NCBI GenBank assembly: GCA_029880105.1 | Contig: JAOUPA010000019.1 | Location: 1 to 19,454 of the forward strand | DNA length: 19,454 bases | Source of the DNA: Gammaproteobacteria bacterium | Lineage (GTDB): Bacteria; Pseudomonadota; Gammaproteobacteria; SZUA-229 | Direction: 5' to 3' | Part shown: positions 6,732-13,797 of the stretch, in pieces | How positions within the stretch are numbered: position 1 is the stretch's first letter | Layout of the letters: the number at the start of each line of letters is the position of its first letter | Position numbers and translations under genes: made by a program | The notes under the pieces: model-generated | The model's input: the letters and a program-made list of their open reading frames with translations, nothing else | What the model was told of the DNA's origin: nothing | The model's database searches: none

Positions 6732-9368
6732 ATGACGTCCAGCGCCGAACTCCGCCAGCAATTCCTTGAATTCTTCAAAAATAAAGGCCACGAAGTGGTG
6801 CCGAGCAGCTCGCTGGTGCCGGGCAATGACCCTACGTTGTTATTTACCAATGCCGGTATGGTTCAGTTCAAGGATGTCTTTCTCGGTCGCGATAAACGCC
6901 CTTATACACGCGCGACTTCCAGCCAGCGTTGTGTTCGTGCCGGGGGGAAGCACAACGATCTGGAAAACGTCGGTTATACCGCACGACACCACACCTTTTT
7001 CGAGATGCTGGGTAACTTCAGCTTTGGCGATTATTTCAAACGAGATGCGATTAGCTATGCCTGGGAGTTTCTTACCAAGGTGGTTGGTCTGCCTGAAGAG
7101 CGTCTCTGGGTGACAGTGTATGCCGAAGATGATGAGGCCGCCGATATTTGGTTGAAGGAAGTGGGTGTTAGTTCAGAGCGTTTCAGTCGTATTGGTGACA
7201 AGAAAGGTGGTCGCCAGTACGAGAGCGACAATTTCTGGTCGATGGGTGATACCGGTCCCTGTGGCCCCTGTACCGAAATTTTTTATGATCATGGTGAAGA
7301 TATCTGGGGTGGTCCTCCAGGGTCGCCAGAAGAAGACGGTGATCGTTATATCGAAATCTGGAACCTCGTATTTATGCAGTACAACCGCACCAGTGATGGT
7401 GAAATGCATAATCTACCTGCGCCTTCTGTCGATACCGGCATGGGGCTGGAGCGACTGGCTGCGATACTGCAGGGGGTGCACAACAACTACGACATTGACC
7501 TGTTCCAGCACCTGATCAAGGCCGCAGCGAAAGCGACCAAGACAGACGATCTGTCTAGCAAATCACTGCGTGTCATCGCTGACCATATTCGTTCCTGTGC
7601 ATTTTTGATTGTTGATGGTGTGACCCCGTCAAATGAAGGCCGCGGTTATGTGCTGCGTCGTATCATTCGCCGTGCTGCGCGTCATGGTCACAAGCTGGGT
7701 ATGGCCGACCCGTTTTTCCATAAGCTGGTTGCGCCACTGGTTGAGCAGATGGGTGCGGCCTATCCCGAGCTGGTATCAGGGCAGTCAAACGTGGAGCGTG
7801 TACTCAAGCTCGAAGAAGAACGTTTTGCTGAAACGCTGGATCAGGGTATGCGTATTCTTGAAGAGGCGATCAGTAAACTGGAGGGTAAAACTATTCCCGG
7901 CGAGACCGCTTTCAAACTATACGATACGTATGGATTTCCGATTGACCTGACGGCAGATATTGCCCGTGAACGAGACCTGGCGGTTGACCATGCTGGTTTT
8001 GAGGTCGCGATGGATAAACAACGTGACCGTGCACGTACCGCCAGCCAGTTTGGTGTTGATTATAATCGGAATATCGAGGTCAACACCGAGAGTGCTTTTA
8101 CTGGTTATGATCATGTTGATGGGTTATGTAAAATCAAAGAGTTATTTGTTGAATCTGAATCAGTTTATAACATTGATGCGGAGCAGCGGGCGATCATTGT
8201 TCTCGATGAAACGCCGTTCTATGCAGAGTCCGGTGGTCAGGTAGGTGACAGAGGCGTGCTCTCAACGGCATCAGCCAGCTTTGCCGTGCAGGACACCCAG
8301 AAACAGGGTAATAGTATCCTGCATCTTGGCGTGCTTGAGTCGGGAACGCTTTCTATTGGTGACACGGTGCAGGCTTCGATTGATAAAGATAATCGTGATG
8401 AGATTCGTTGTAACCACTCGGCGACTCATTTGTTACATGCCGCCCTGCGTGAGGTGTTGGGTGACCATGTGCAGCAGAAAGGCTCACTGGTCGATGCGCA
8501 ACGTCTACGTTTTGACTTCTCGCATTTTGAGCCGATCAAGGCCGATCAGTTACGCCAGATTGAGCGCAGGGTGAATCAGCAGATTCGTCATAACTCCCAG
8601 GCTGAAATTAAAGAAATGCCGATTGACGAAGCGAAAAAATCCGGTGCCATGGCCCTGTTTGGTGAAAAATACGATGATGTCGTGCGTGTGGTGGCCATGG
8701 GTGATGATTCTGGCGGGCGATTTTCGACCGAGCTGTGTGGTGGCACGCACGTGAATCGTGTTGGTGATATTGGTTTTTTCAAAATCACGGCTGAAAGTGG
8801 TATTGCCTCGGGTGTTCGTCGTATTGAGGCAGTGACCGGTGCTGGGGCACTGGCCTGGGTTGAGGAGCGCGAGGCGCAGCTCGACAGCATTGCAGAGCAA
8901 CTGAAAATTAGCCGTGATGAAGTTACCAGCAAGGTAGAGCAGATAGCGGCACGTGTGCGTGAGCAGGAAAAACAGCTGGCGCAGCTGAAAGGTAAGCTGG
9001 CCTCGCAGGCAGGTAGTGACCTGTCAGCTCAGGCCGAAGAGATCAATGGCGTGAAGATACTCGTCGTTCAGCTTGAAGGCGCCGATAGCAAGACACTTCG
9101 CGATACTTTAGATCAGCTGAAAAACAAGCTCGGACCCTCGGCTATTTTGCTCGCTAGTGAAGAGGGTGGCAAAGTGCGCCTGATCGCAGGCGTCAGTAAA
9201 GATCAGACATCCACAATTAAGGCCGGTGACCTGGTCAATATTGCTGCTGCCGAGGTGGGCGGTAAGGGTGGCGGCAGACCTGATATGGCTCAGGCGGGTG
9301 GTGATATGCCGGAGAATATTCCGCAGGCACTCGCTGCTGCGAAAGCCTGGCTTAAAACTAATTTGTAG
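6732..9368 (+). CDS. alaS: alanine--tRNA ligase
   Basis: An 878-residue class II alanyl-tRNA synthetase, close to the E. coli length (876). It charges tRNA-Ala and edits mischarged Ser/Gly-tRNA-Ala. The catalytic core is at about 1-250 (FFKNKGHEVVPSSSLVP, RHHTFFEMLGNFSFGDYF, DTGPCGPCTEIFYDHG), followed by the tRNA-recognition region (RGYVLRRIIRRAARHG). The editing domain carries the zinc-binding HSATH (His562, His566) and CGGTH (Cys669, His673). The C-terminal part is a coiled coil (about 705-745) plus the Gly-rich C-Ala/DHH-like domain (GGKGGGRPDMAQAGG). The start is ATG 6732 after a 54-nt, extremely AT-rich gap from recX. The Shine-Dalgarno is weak. Confidence 0.99.
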   Translation: MTSSAELRQQFLEFFKNKGHEVVPSSSLVPGNDPTLLFTNAGMVQFKDVFLGRDKRPYTRATSSQRCVRAGGKHNDLENVGYTARHHTFFEMLGNFSFGDYFKRDAISYAWEFLTKVVGLPEERLWVTVYAEDDEAADIWLKEVGVSSERFSRIGDKKGGRQYESDNFWSMGDTGPCGPCTEIFYDHGEDIWGGPPGSPEEDGDRYIEIWNLVFMQYNRTSDGEMHNLPAPSVDTGMGLERLAAILQGVHNNYDIDLFQHLIKAAAKATKTDDLSSKSLRVIADHIRSCAFLIVDGVTPSNEGRGYVLRRIIRRAARHGHKLGMADPFFHKLVAPLVEQMGAAYPELVSGQSNVERVLKLEEERFAETLDQGMRILEEAISKLEGKTIPGETAFKLYDTYGFPIDLTADIARERDLAVDHAGFEVAMDKQRDRARTASQFGVDYNRNIEVNTESAFTGYDHVDGLCKIKELFVESESVYNIDAEQRAIIVLDETPFYAESGGQVGDRGVLSTASASFAVQDTQKQGNSILHLGVLESGTLSIGDTVQASIDKDNRDEIRCNHSATHLLHAALREVLGDHVQQKGSLVDAQRLRFDFSHFEPIKADQLRQIERRVNQQIRHNSQAEIKEMPIDEAKKSGAMALFGEKYDDVVRVVAMGDDSGGRFSTELCGGTHVNRVGDIGFFKITAESGIASGVRRIEAVTGAGALAWVEEREAQLDSIAEQLKISRDEVTSKVEQIAARVREQEKQLAQLKGKLASQAGSDLSAQAEEINGVKILVVQLEGADSKTLRDTLDQLKNKLGPSAILLASEEGGKVRLIAGVSKDQTSTIKAGDLVNIAAAEVGGKGGGRPDMAQAGGDMPENIPQALAAAKAWLKTNL

Positions 9369-9375
9369 GCGCTGG

Positions 9376-9404
9376 TTGTCTTTATTACTAAACGCTTATA
9401 TACT
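9376..9404 (+). promoter_or_regulatory. sigma70-like promoter for lysC
   Basis: TTGTCT (9376-9381) and TATACT (9399-9404) are separated by exactly 17 nt, directly after the alaS stop (9366-9368). Each hexamer matches the consensus at most positions. The predicted transcript would start near 9411 and carry a leader of about 45 nt before the lysC ATG. That leader contains a small perfect hairpin, TCTCA-TAT-TGAGA (9433-9445), overlapping the GAGA that best serves as ribosome binding site. Confidence 0.55.
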
Positions 9405-9455
9405 TTCACACCTTTTTGGAACCTCATTAAGTTCTCATATTGAGATAGCATTTTT

Positions 9456-10697
9456 ATGGCCTTGATTGTACAAAAATATGGCGGCACTTCCGTTGGCTCT
9501 GTCGAGAAAATCGGCAAAGTGGCTGACAAGGTCTGTGCATTGGCCAAAGAGGGCAATCAGGTTGTTGTGACAGTTTCTGCGATGAGTGGTGAAACCAATC
9601 GTCTGATTGCGCTTGCAAATGAGATGAGCGAGAAGCCCCATAACCGCGAACTGGATGTGATTATTTCAACGGGTGAGCAGGTTACAATTGGTCTGCTGAC
9701 GATGGCGCTATTAGATCGAGGTTGTGAGGCACGTTCTTATACCGGTACACAAATCAAAATGCTGACCGATAGTGCCCATGGCAAGGCCAGAATTCGTGAG
9801 GTTCAGTGCGAAGCCATGCGTGCCGACCTTGAAGCCGGTAAAGTGGTGGTGGTGGCAGGCTTTCAGGGTGTTGATGAGCACGGCAGTATTACGACATTAG
9901 GTCGCGGCGGCTCAGACACCACTGCAGTAGCAATAGCGGCGGCATTAAAGGCCGATGAGTGCCAGATTTATACAGACGTGGATGGGGTTTATACAACCGA
10001 TCCGCGTGTAGAGCCAAAGGCTCGAAAACTTGATTACATTACTTTTGAAGAAATGCTGGAAATGGCCAGCTTGGGTTCAAAGGTGCTGCAAATACGTTCT
10101 GTTGAATTTGCAGGCAAATATAATGTCCCATTAAGAGTACTCTCATCTTTTGAAGAAGGAAGTGGTACTTTAATTGCGCTGGAGGATGATGACGTGGAGC
10201 AAGCGTTAATTTCAGGTATTGCGTTCAATCGTGATGAAGCTCAGTTGACCATGGCCGGTGTGCCAGATCAGCCTGGAGTGGCATCAAAGATTTTGGGACC
10301 AATTACACAGGCCAATATCGAAATCGACATGATCGTGCAGAATATTGGTGCGGATGGCTGTACTGATTTTACCTTTACAGTCCATCGTAATGACTATAAA
10401 TCTGCGCTTGAACTACTTAAAAAGGCCTCATCTGATCTGGGTGCAAAAAATGTTATTGGTGACGACAAGATCGTCAAAATCTCATTAGTGGGTGTTGGCA
10501 TGCGCTCTCATGCTGGTATCGCAAACACCATGTTCCAGACTTTGGCTAATGAGAACATTAATATTCGCATGATTTCGACATCAGAAATCAAGATTTCTGT
10601 GGTTGTCGACCAGAAATATCTGGAGCTGGGTGTTCGTAGTTTACACGAAGCATTTGGACTCGATAGTGACGGGCAACTAAACGGGGTTGTGGGATAA
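9456..10697 (+). CDS. lysC: aspartate kinase
   Basis: A 413-residue monofunctional aspartokinase. It phosphorylates aspartate as the first step towards lysine, threonine, methionine and diaminopimelate. The nucleotide-binding start VQKYGGTSVGS (5-15), STGEQVTIGL, and the TTLGRGGSDTTAVAIA and TDVDGVYTTDPR segments are intact. Two C-terminal ACT domains follow, the first starting near GVPDQPGVASKILGPI (about 268-283) and the second near VGVGMRSHAGIANTMFQTL (about 348-366). They point to feedback inhibition by end products (lysine with threonine in the related Pseudomonas enzymes). Length and architecture match the Pseudomonas type found in the same alaS-lysC-csrA order. It has its own promoter-like sequence in the 87-nt gap after alaS. 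Confidence 0.97.
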   Translation: MALIVQKYGGTSVGSVEKIGKVADKVCALAKEGNQVVVTVSAMSGETNRLIALANEMSEKPHNRELDVIISTGEQVTIGLLTMALLDRGCEARSYTGTQIKMLTDSAHGKARIREVQCEAMRADLEAGKVVVVAGFQGVDEHGSITTLGRGGSDTTAVAIAAALKADECQIYTDVDGVYTTDPRVEPKARKLDYITFEEMLEMASLGSKVLQIRSVEFAGKYNVPLRVLSSFEEGSGTLIALEDDDVEQALISGIAFNRDEAQLTMAGVPDQPGVASKILGPITQANIEIDMIVQNIGADGCTDFTFTVHRNDYKSALELLKKASSDLGAKNVIGDDKIVKISLVGVGMRSHAGIANTMFQTLANENINIRMISTSEIKISVVVDQKYLELGVRSLHEAFGLDSDGQLNGVVG

Positions 10698-10707
10698 TAC
10701 GTAGACC

Positions 10708-10728
10708 GATACGCTGCCCCGGCGTATC
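10708..10728 (+). repeat. perfect hairpin after lysC, no T-tract
   Basis: GATACGC (10708-10714) and GCGTATC (10722-10728) form a perfect 7-bp stem with loop TGCCCCG, 10 nt after the lysC stop. GACC (10704-10707) and GGTC (10734-10737) could extend the stem across a 5-nt bulge. There is no U-run, so it is not a classical intrinsic terminator. It may be a 3'-end stabiliser, an attenuator, or a fold in the long csrA leader. Confidence 0.45.
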
Positions 10729-10800
10729 AAGCAGGTCAATAGGGGAGTGGGTAAATGGCTTATTCAAGAGAACATTCGCGCTGTTTTCAAGTTATTTGCC

Positions 10801-10815
10801 CTGTAATACATACAG
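10801..10815. promoter_or_regulatory. SOS-box-like palindrome before csrA
   Basis: CTGTA-ATACA-TACAG is a perfect 5-bp inverted repeat 14 nt upstream of the csrA start codon. It resembles a LexA box (CTGT...ACAG), but the core spacing is 7 instead of 8, so canonical LexA binding is unlikely. In RNA it would form a small stem-loop just ahead of the csrA Shine-Dalgarno. Confidence 0.3.
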
Positions 10816-10818
10816 CAT

Positions 10819-10829
10819 GGAGAAAGGAA
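10819..10829 (+). promoter_or_regulatory. csrA ribosome binding site with two GGA motifs
   Basis: GGAG (10819-10822) sits 7 nt ahead of the ATG at 10830 and fixes the normal csrA start. A second GGA (10826-10828) lies between it and the start codon. GGA is the core of CsrA RNA sites, and a CsrA site over the Shine-Dalgarno is how E. coli csrA represses its own translation. Autoregulation here is inference. Confidence 0.45.
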
Positions 10830-11033
10830 ATGTTGATATTGACTAGACGCGTTGGTGAAACGCTGATGATTGGTGATGATGTAACAGTAACTGTTCTGGG
10901 TGTTAAGGGTAATCAGGTTCGTATAGGAATCAATGCACCTAAAGATGTTTCAGTACACCGTGAAGAAATTTACGAGCGTATTAAAGCTGAGCAGGGTGGA
11001 CAGCCTGGAAATGAAAATATTGGTAATGTATAG
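10830..11033 (+). CDS. csrA: carbon storage regulator CsrA
   Basis: A 67-residue CsrA/RsmA, a dimeric RNA-binding protein that controls translation and stability of mRNAs with GGA motifs (carbon flux, motility, biofilm). The start MLILTRRVGETLMIGDDVTV, then VLGVKGNQVRIGINAPKDV and VHREEIYERI, match the family throughout, including the conserved Arg of VHREEI used in RNA binding. The ATG at 10830 is chosen because CsrA proteins begin exactly at MLILTRR and a GGAG lies 7 nt upstream. The frame stays open to ATG 10755, which would add 25 unrelated residues. lysC lies upstream and the two tRNA genes downstream, as in Pseudomonas. Confidence 0.97.
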   Translation: MLILTRRVGETLMIGDDVTVTVLGVKGNQVRIGINAPKDVSVHREEIYERIKAEQGGQPGNENIGNV

Positions 11034-11084
11034 CTGAATAAAAGCTTTACCTGATAACCGAACACGGGTATCCTTCGCACGGTT

Positions 11085-11119
11085 GAAAAAACTGTCAGAA
11101 ATTACTCGTTTCGGTTTTT
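11085..11119 (+). terminator. possible weak terminator after csrA
   Basis: AAAAAACTG just after GGTTG can pair with CGGTTTTTT (one G-U pair) around a loop of about 17 nt. The stem is mostly A-T and the loop large, so termination would be inefficient. This is the best candidate in the 174-nt csrA to tRNA-Ser gap (11034-11207), which holds no other gene. A tRNA promoter is expected in the gap. TTGCAA (11123-11128) and GCATAA (11147-11152) before a GC-rich stretch is the best candidate but is not convincing. Confidence 0.25.
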
Positions 11120-11207
11120 TATTTGCAAGACGAATTCGAGCATCGTGCATAAGTGCGGCGTATATTAATACGTAAAATTTCGAGTTTAAATAATTATTGA
11201 ATTACCT

Positions 11208-11297
11208 GGAGAGCTGGCCGAGTGGCTGAAGGCGCACCCCTGCTAAGGGTGTATAGGGGAAACTCTATCGAGGGTTCGAATCCCTCGCTCTCCGCCA
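11208..11297 (+). tRNA. tRNA-Ser (anticodon GCU)
   Basis: A 90-nt class II tRNA. The acceptor arms GGAGAGC (11208-11214) and GCTCTCC pair fully, followed by G and an encoded CCA (11295-11297). The anticodon stem CACCC/GGGTG encloses the loop CTGCTAA with anticodon GCT at 11242-11244, reading AGC/AGU. A long variable arm (TATAGGGGAAACTCTA region) is typical of tRNA-Ser. The T-loop GGTTCGAATCC is intact. It lies between csrA and tRNA-Arg, the usual gammaproteobacterial position. Confidence 0.98.
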
Positions 11298-11412
11298 TAT
11301 TTTTTGAGTGGCGAATCCATTCAAGAATTAAAGTTGAATAATTATCGTATATCGGCATTATTCATTGACGTGGGATATCGAAAAACCGATAATTCGCGCT
11401 CCGCAGAATTAT

Positions 11413-11489
11413 GCGCCTGTAGCTCAGCTGGATAGAGTACTCGGCTACGAACCGAGCGGTCGGAGGTTCGAATCCTTCCAGGCGCGCCA
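11413..11489 (+). tRNA. tRNA-Arg (anticodon ACG)
   Basis: A 77-nt tRNA with acceptor arms GCGCCTG (11413-11419) and CAGGCGC, discriminator G and encoded CCA (11487-11489). The anticodon stem CTCGG/CCGAG encloses CTACGAA with anticodon ACG at 11447-11449. In bacteria the A34 is normally deaminated to inosine by TadA so that CGU, CGC and CGA are read. The D-loop AGCTCAGCTGGATAGAG and T-loop GGTTCGAATCC are standard. It lies 115 nt after tRNA-Ser and is probably on the same transcript. Confidence 0.98.
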
Positions 11490-11494
11490 TACAT

Positions 11495-11521
11495 AAAAAA
11501 GCCCCAAAATGGGGCTTTTTT
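11495..11521 (+). terminator. strong intrinsic terminator after tRNA-Arg
   Basis: AAAAAAGCCCC, loop AAAAT, GGGGCTTTTTT is a perfect 11-bp stem ending in a T-run, 5 nt after the tRNA CCA. The A-run on the 5' side means it could work from both directions. It closes the csrA/tRNA transcription unit and separates it from the tpsBA locus. Confidence 0.95.
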
Positions 11522-11818
11522 ATTGCTTATTATCTGCAATTTTCTAAGTTTCTTTGTCTTTTTTATGTTTTGCATAAAATCTAATTTATACTTAATTTTC
11601 AATTAGTTATGTATTTATTGGGTATTTTCCCTATAAATAGAATGACATAGAGCTAAAATGCAGTTAAATTTACCTCGATATTTAGCCGTTTAGGCTGTAT
11701 ATCGTTACGAAAATCAATAAAATACGGTCTTCTTTCCTGAGTTTGGGTGTCCTAGATATCCAAATGTAGATTGATGCTGAAATATTAAAAACAAGGATTA
11801 CATCGGATAGCTGTTCCT
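11522..11818. other. AT-rich 297-nt gap before tpsB, no gene seen
   Basis: I found no coding sequence or known RNA here. It is clearly more AT-rich than the neighbouring genes and contains the inverted repeat at 11676-11704. -10-like hexamers are present (for example TAAAAT at 11575-11580 and 11718-11723, TATACT at 11587-11592), but none has a good -35 at 16-18 nt, so I do not assign a promoter. AAGGA at 11794-11797 and just before is too far (over 20 nt) from the tpsB ATG to be its Shine-Dalgarno. Confidence 0.6.
11676..11704. promoter_or_regulatory. 29-nt inverted repeat upstream of tpsB
   Basis: CGATAT-TT-AGCC, loop GTTTA, GGCT-GT-ATATCG: outer 6-bp and inner 4-bp arms pair perfectly, and the 2x2 middle offers one G-U pair. 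It lies 115 nt before the tpsB start. No T-run follows, so it is not an intrinsic terminator. An operator for tpsBA or a leader RNA hairpin are the likely readings. Confidence 0.45.
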
Positions 11819-13780
11819 ATGTGTGTGTCAAATTGTAAGAATAATAAGATCATTAAGGGTGGAAACTGCTCGTCGATACGTGCAATTGTACACTGTCTTT
11901 TTTTTGCGTTGATGATTATTGGAGAACCGTCGTCAGCTGCGCCATTAGCCGATTCCGTTAAATCAGATTCTACCAATCTGCAAAATCCAGGTGATACCAA
12001 GTCAAAACTTGATGAGCTTATTCACCGAGATATCAATACTATTTTAGATGTGCCGCCAGTCTATCAGCGTCCTTTGGGTGTGGATGCAGGCGCTCGTTTG
12101 CATGTGAAGAAATTTGTTGTTACAGGTGTAACAGACTGGCCGGAATACAATATTACGCAAAATCGTATCGATGCTTTAGTAGAAAAGCTCAGGCTAGAAA
12201 TGCAGACCATTGATGTTATGAATGAGTTTGGTTTGACCAAGGAGGATATGGAGGCAGCCGGAAAAAAACTTCAGGATTCACTTTATCTAGACGATGAGAA
12301 AGCGGCTGCTGAGTATGCGCAGTTTTTGAATCAGCTTCGCAAGAATAAAAAATATCGAGAAGAGATGAGTATCGGTCAGTTGCAGGATGTGGCTAACCAG
12401 GTTACTGACATGTATCGTAAAGCCGGTTTTGTTATTGCGCAGGCTTATGTGCCAGAACAGAAAGTTGAAGATGGCGTCGTTACTATACATGTGCAGGAAG
12501 GTGTGCTGGGTAAGGTTAAAGTTGAAGGTAATGAACAATATTCAACAGGAATCATTCAGGATATTTTTCGTGATCTTGAGGGTAAAAGCATAATTAAGCA
12601 GCCACTTGAGAATGCGCTTTTCTCCTTGAGTGATTTCCCCGGGTTGGTGGCCTATGGTGTGCTGCAGCCGGGTGACCATACAGGTGAAACAAATCTGCTG
12701 GTTAAGGTTCAGGAAGAGGACCCTCGTGAGTACACAGTGCGTATAGATAACTATGGTACTGAATCAACAGGTCAAAACAGGGCTACGTTTAGTTACACTG
12801 AAAATAATTTATTTGGTAATGCAGATAGTTTTGAACTTGGTTTGTTGCAAACATTTTCCCCAGCAAATAATTTATATGGCGGAGTTAAGTATAAAACGCC
12901 TGTAGGCAGCAACAGCACATTGATGGGGATTGGTATATCAACTAACTCTTATGAAGTAGGTAGTTTGGGAAATATAACAGTTGATATTAGTGGTGAGGTG
13001 ACAACACTGAATCTATTCGTTAGTCATCAGTTTGTACGCAGTCGAAGCAGCAATATATACGGCAAAGCTGAGTTGATGAATAAAACAGCAGAAACCTTAT
13101 TTGCTGATACACCAGTAAGCGAGGATGTTGTTAGTGCGATCATTCTCGAAACTGGCTTTGATGTGCTCGATAAAAAATACAAGGGTATTAATCAGGGAAC
13201 ATTTAAGTATACGCAGGGGCTTGAGGATTTTATGGGCTCTCTGAGTAAAGATAATCCAGGTAAGCCCAGTAGGCCGGGATCAAACAGCGACTACAGCAAA
13301 TTTAACTGGAATCTAGCTCGACTACAGCTTATTGATAAGTATCAAAATGTTCTGGTTCGATTTTCAGGTCAGTACTCTGCAGACTTATTAGTGCCTGTGG
13401 AACAGTCGGGGCTGGGTGGTCCTAATAATGTTCGTGCTTTTCAGCCATCTGCTGTGTTAAGAGATAGTAGTGTATTTGTATCCGTAGACTGGAACTTTAA
13501 TGCGCCTTTTTTCTATGAGGCAAAGGCATTTGAGGGCTGGAAGTGGGGCGAGATCCTGCAGTTGTCAGTGTTCGCGGATTATACCAAAGGTACGCTTAAT
13601 CAGCCTCCAGCAGGAGAGCTTGAAACAATATCAATGTCAGGATTTGGTGTAGCTGCCCAAATGTTACTACCTGGCAAGATGCAGTTAAGACTTGATATCG
13701 GTAAACCTGTTTCATATACAGAAGGTGCTGATATTGTTGATGATGTTCAGTATTACCTGACCTTTAGTTATACAGGGTAA
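11819..13780 (+). CDS. two-partner secretion outer-membrane transporter (TpsB, FhaC/ShlB family)
   Basis: A 653-residue Omp85-superfamily pore that exports the TpsA encoded next door. The N-terminus has a signal peptide (hydrophobic about 21-35, likely cut around SSA-A at 40). A 50-residue linker helix region (KLDELIHRDINTIL) precedes POTRA1, which begins at RLHVKKFVVTGV (93-104). Its second half ends DMYRKAGFVIAQAYVPEQKV...HVQEG (about 198-228). About 55 charged, probably helical residues (128-182) seem inserted inside it. POTRA2 is about 229-300, and the 16-strand barrel about 303-653. The loop L6 signature reads VRAF (538-541), within GLGGPNNVRAFQP; the usual form is VRGY/VRGF. ATG 11819 is the first start after an in-frame stop and has a poor Shine-Dalgarno; GTG 11825 is an alternative. 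tpsA follows after 17 nt. Confidence 0.95.
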   Translation: MCVSNCKNNKIIKGGNCSSIRAIVHCLFFALMIIGEPSSAAPLADSVKSDSTNLQNPGDTKSKLDELIHRDINTILDVPPVYQRPLGVDAGARLHVKKFVVTGVTDWPEYNITQNRIDALVEKLRLEMQTIDVMNEFGLTKEDMEAAGKKLQDSLYLDDEKAAAEYAQFLNQLRKNKKYREEMSIGQLQDVANQVTDMYRKAGFVIAQAYVPEQKVEDGVVTIHVQEGVLGKVKVEGNEQYSTGIIQDIFRDLEGKSIIKQPLENALFSLSDFPGLVAYGVLQPGDHTGETNLLVKVQEEDPREYTVRIDNYGTESTGQNRATFSYTENNLFGNADSFELGLLQTFSPANNLYGGVKYKTPVGSNSTLMGIGISTNSYEVGSLGNITVDISGEVTTLNLFVSHQFVRSRSSNIYGKAELMNKTAETLFADTPVSEDVVSAIILETGFDVLDKKYKGINQGTFKYTQGLEDFMGSLSKDNPGKPSRPGSNSDYSKFNWNLARLQLIDKYQNVLVRFSGQYSADLLVPVEQSGLGGPNNVRAFQPSAVLRDSSVFVSVDWNFNAPFFYEAKAFEGWKWGEILQLSVFADYTKGTLNQPPAGELETISMSGFGVAAQMLLPGKMQLRLDIGKPVSYTEGADIVDDVQYYLTFSYTG

Positions 13781-13789
13781 GGGAAAGGG
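13781..13789 (+). promoter_or_regulatory. tpsA ribosome binding site
   Basis: GGGAAAGGG begins immediately after the tpsB stop and lies 8 nt before ATG 13798. It supports this start and tight coupling of tpsB and tpsA translation. A second purine run (AGAAGGGAA, 13822-13830) could serve the in-frame GTG at 13840. Confidence 0.6.
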
Positions 13790-13797
13790 TCGGCTTT

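Noticed and set aside
10801..10815. LexA (SOS) box in front of csrA
   Set aside because: The CTGT and ACAG cores are separated by 7 nt instead of the required 8; kept only as an unexplained palindrome.
11342..11602. 86-residue minus-strand ORF with GAPGRIRTSDRSVRSRVLYPAELQAH
   Set aside because: This is the well-known spurious translation of the antisense of a tRNA gene (here tRNA-Arg plus its terminator), not a protein gene.
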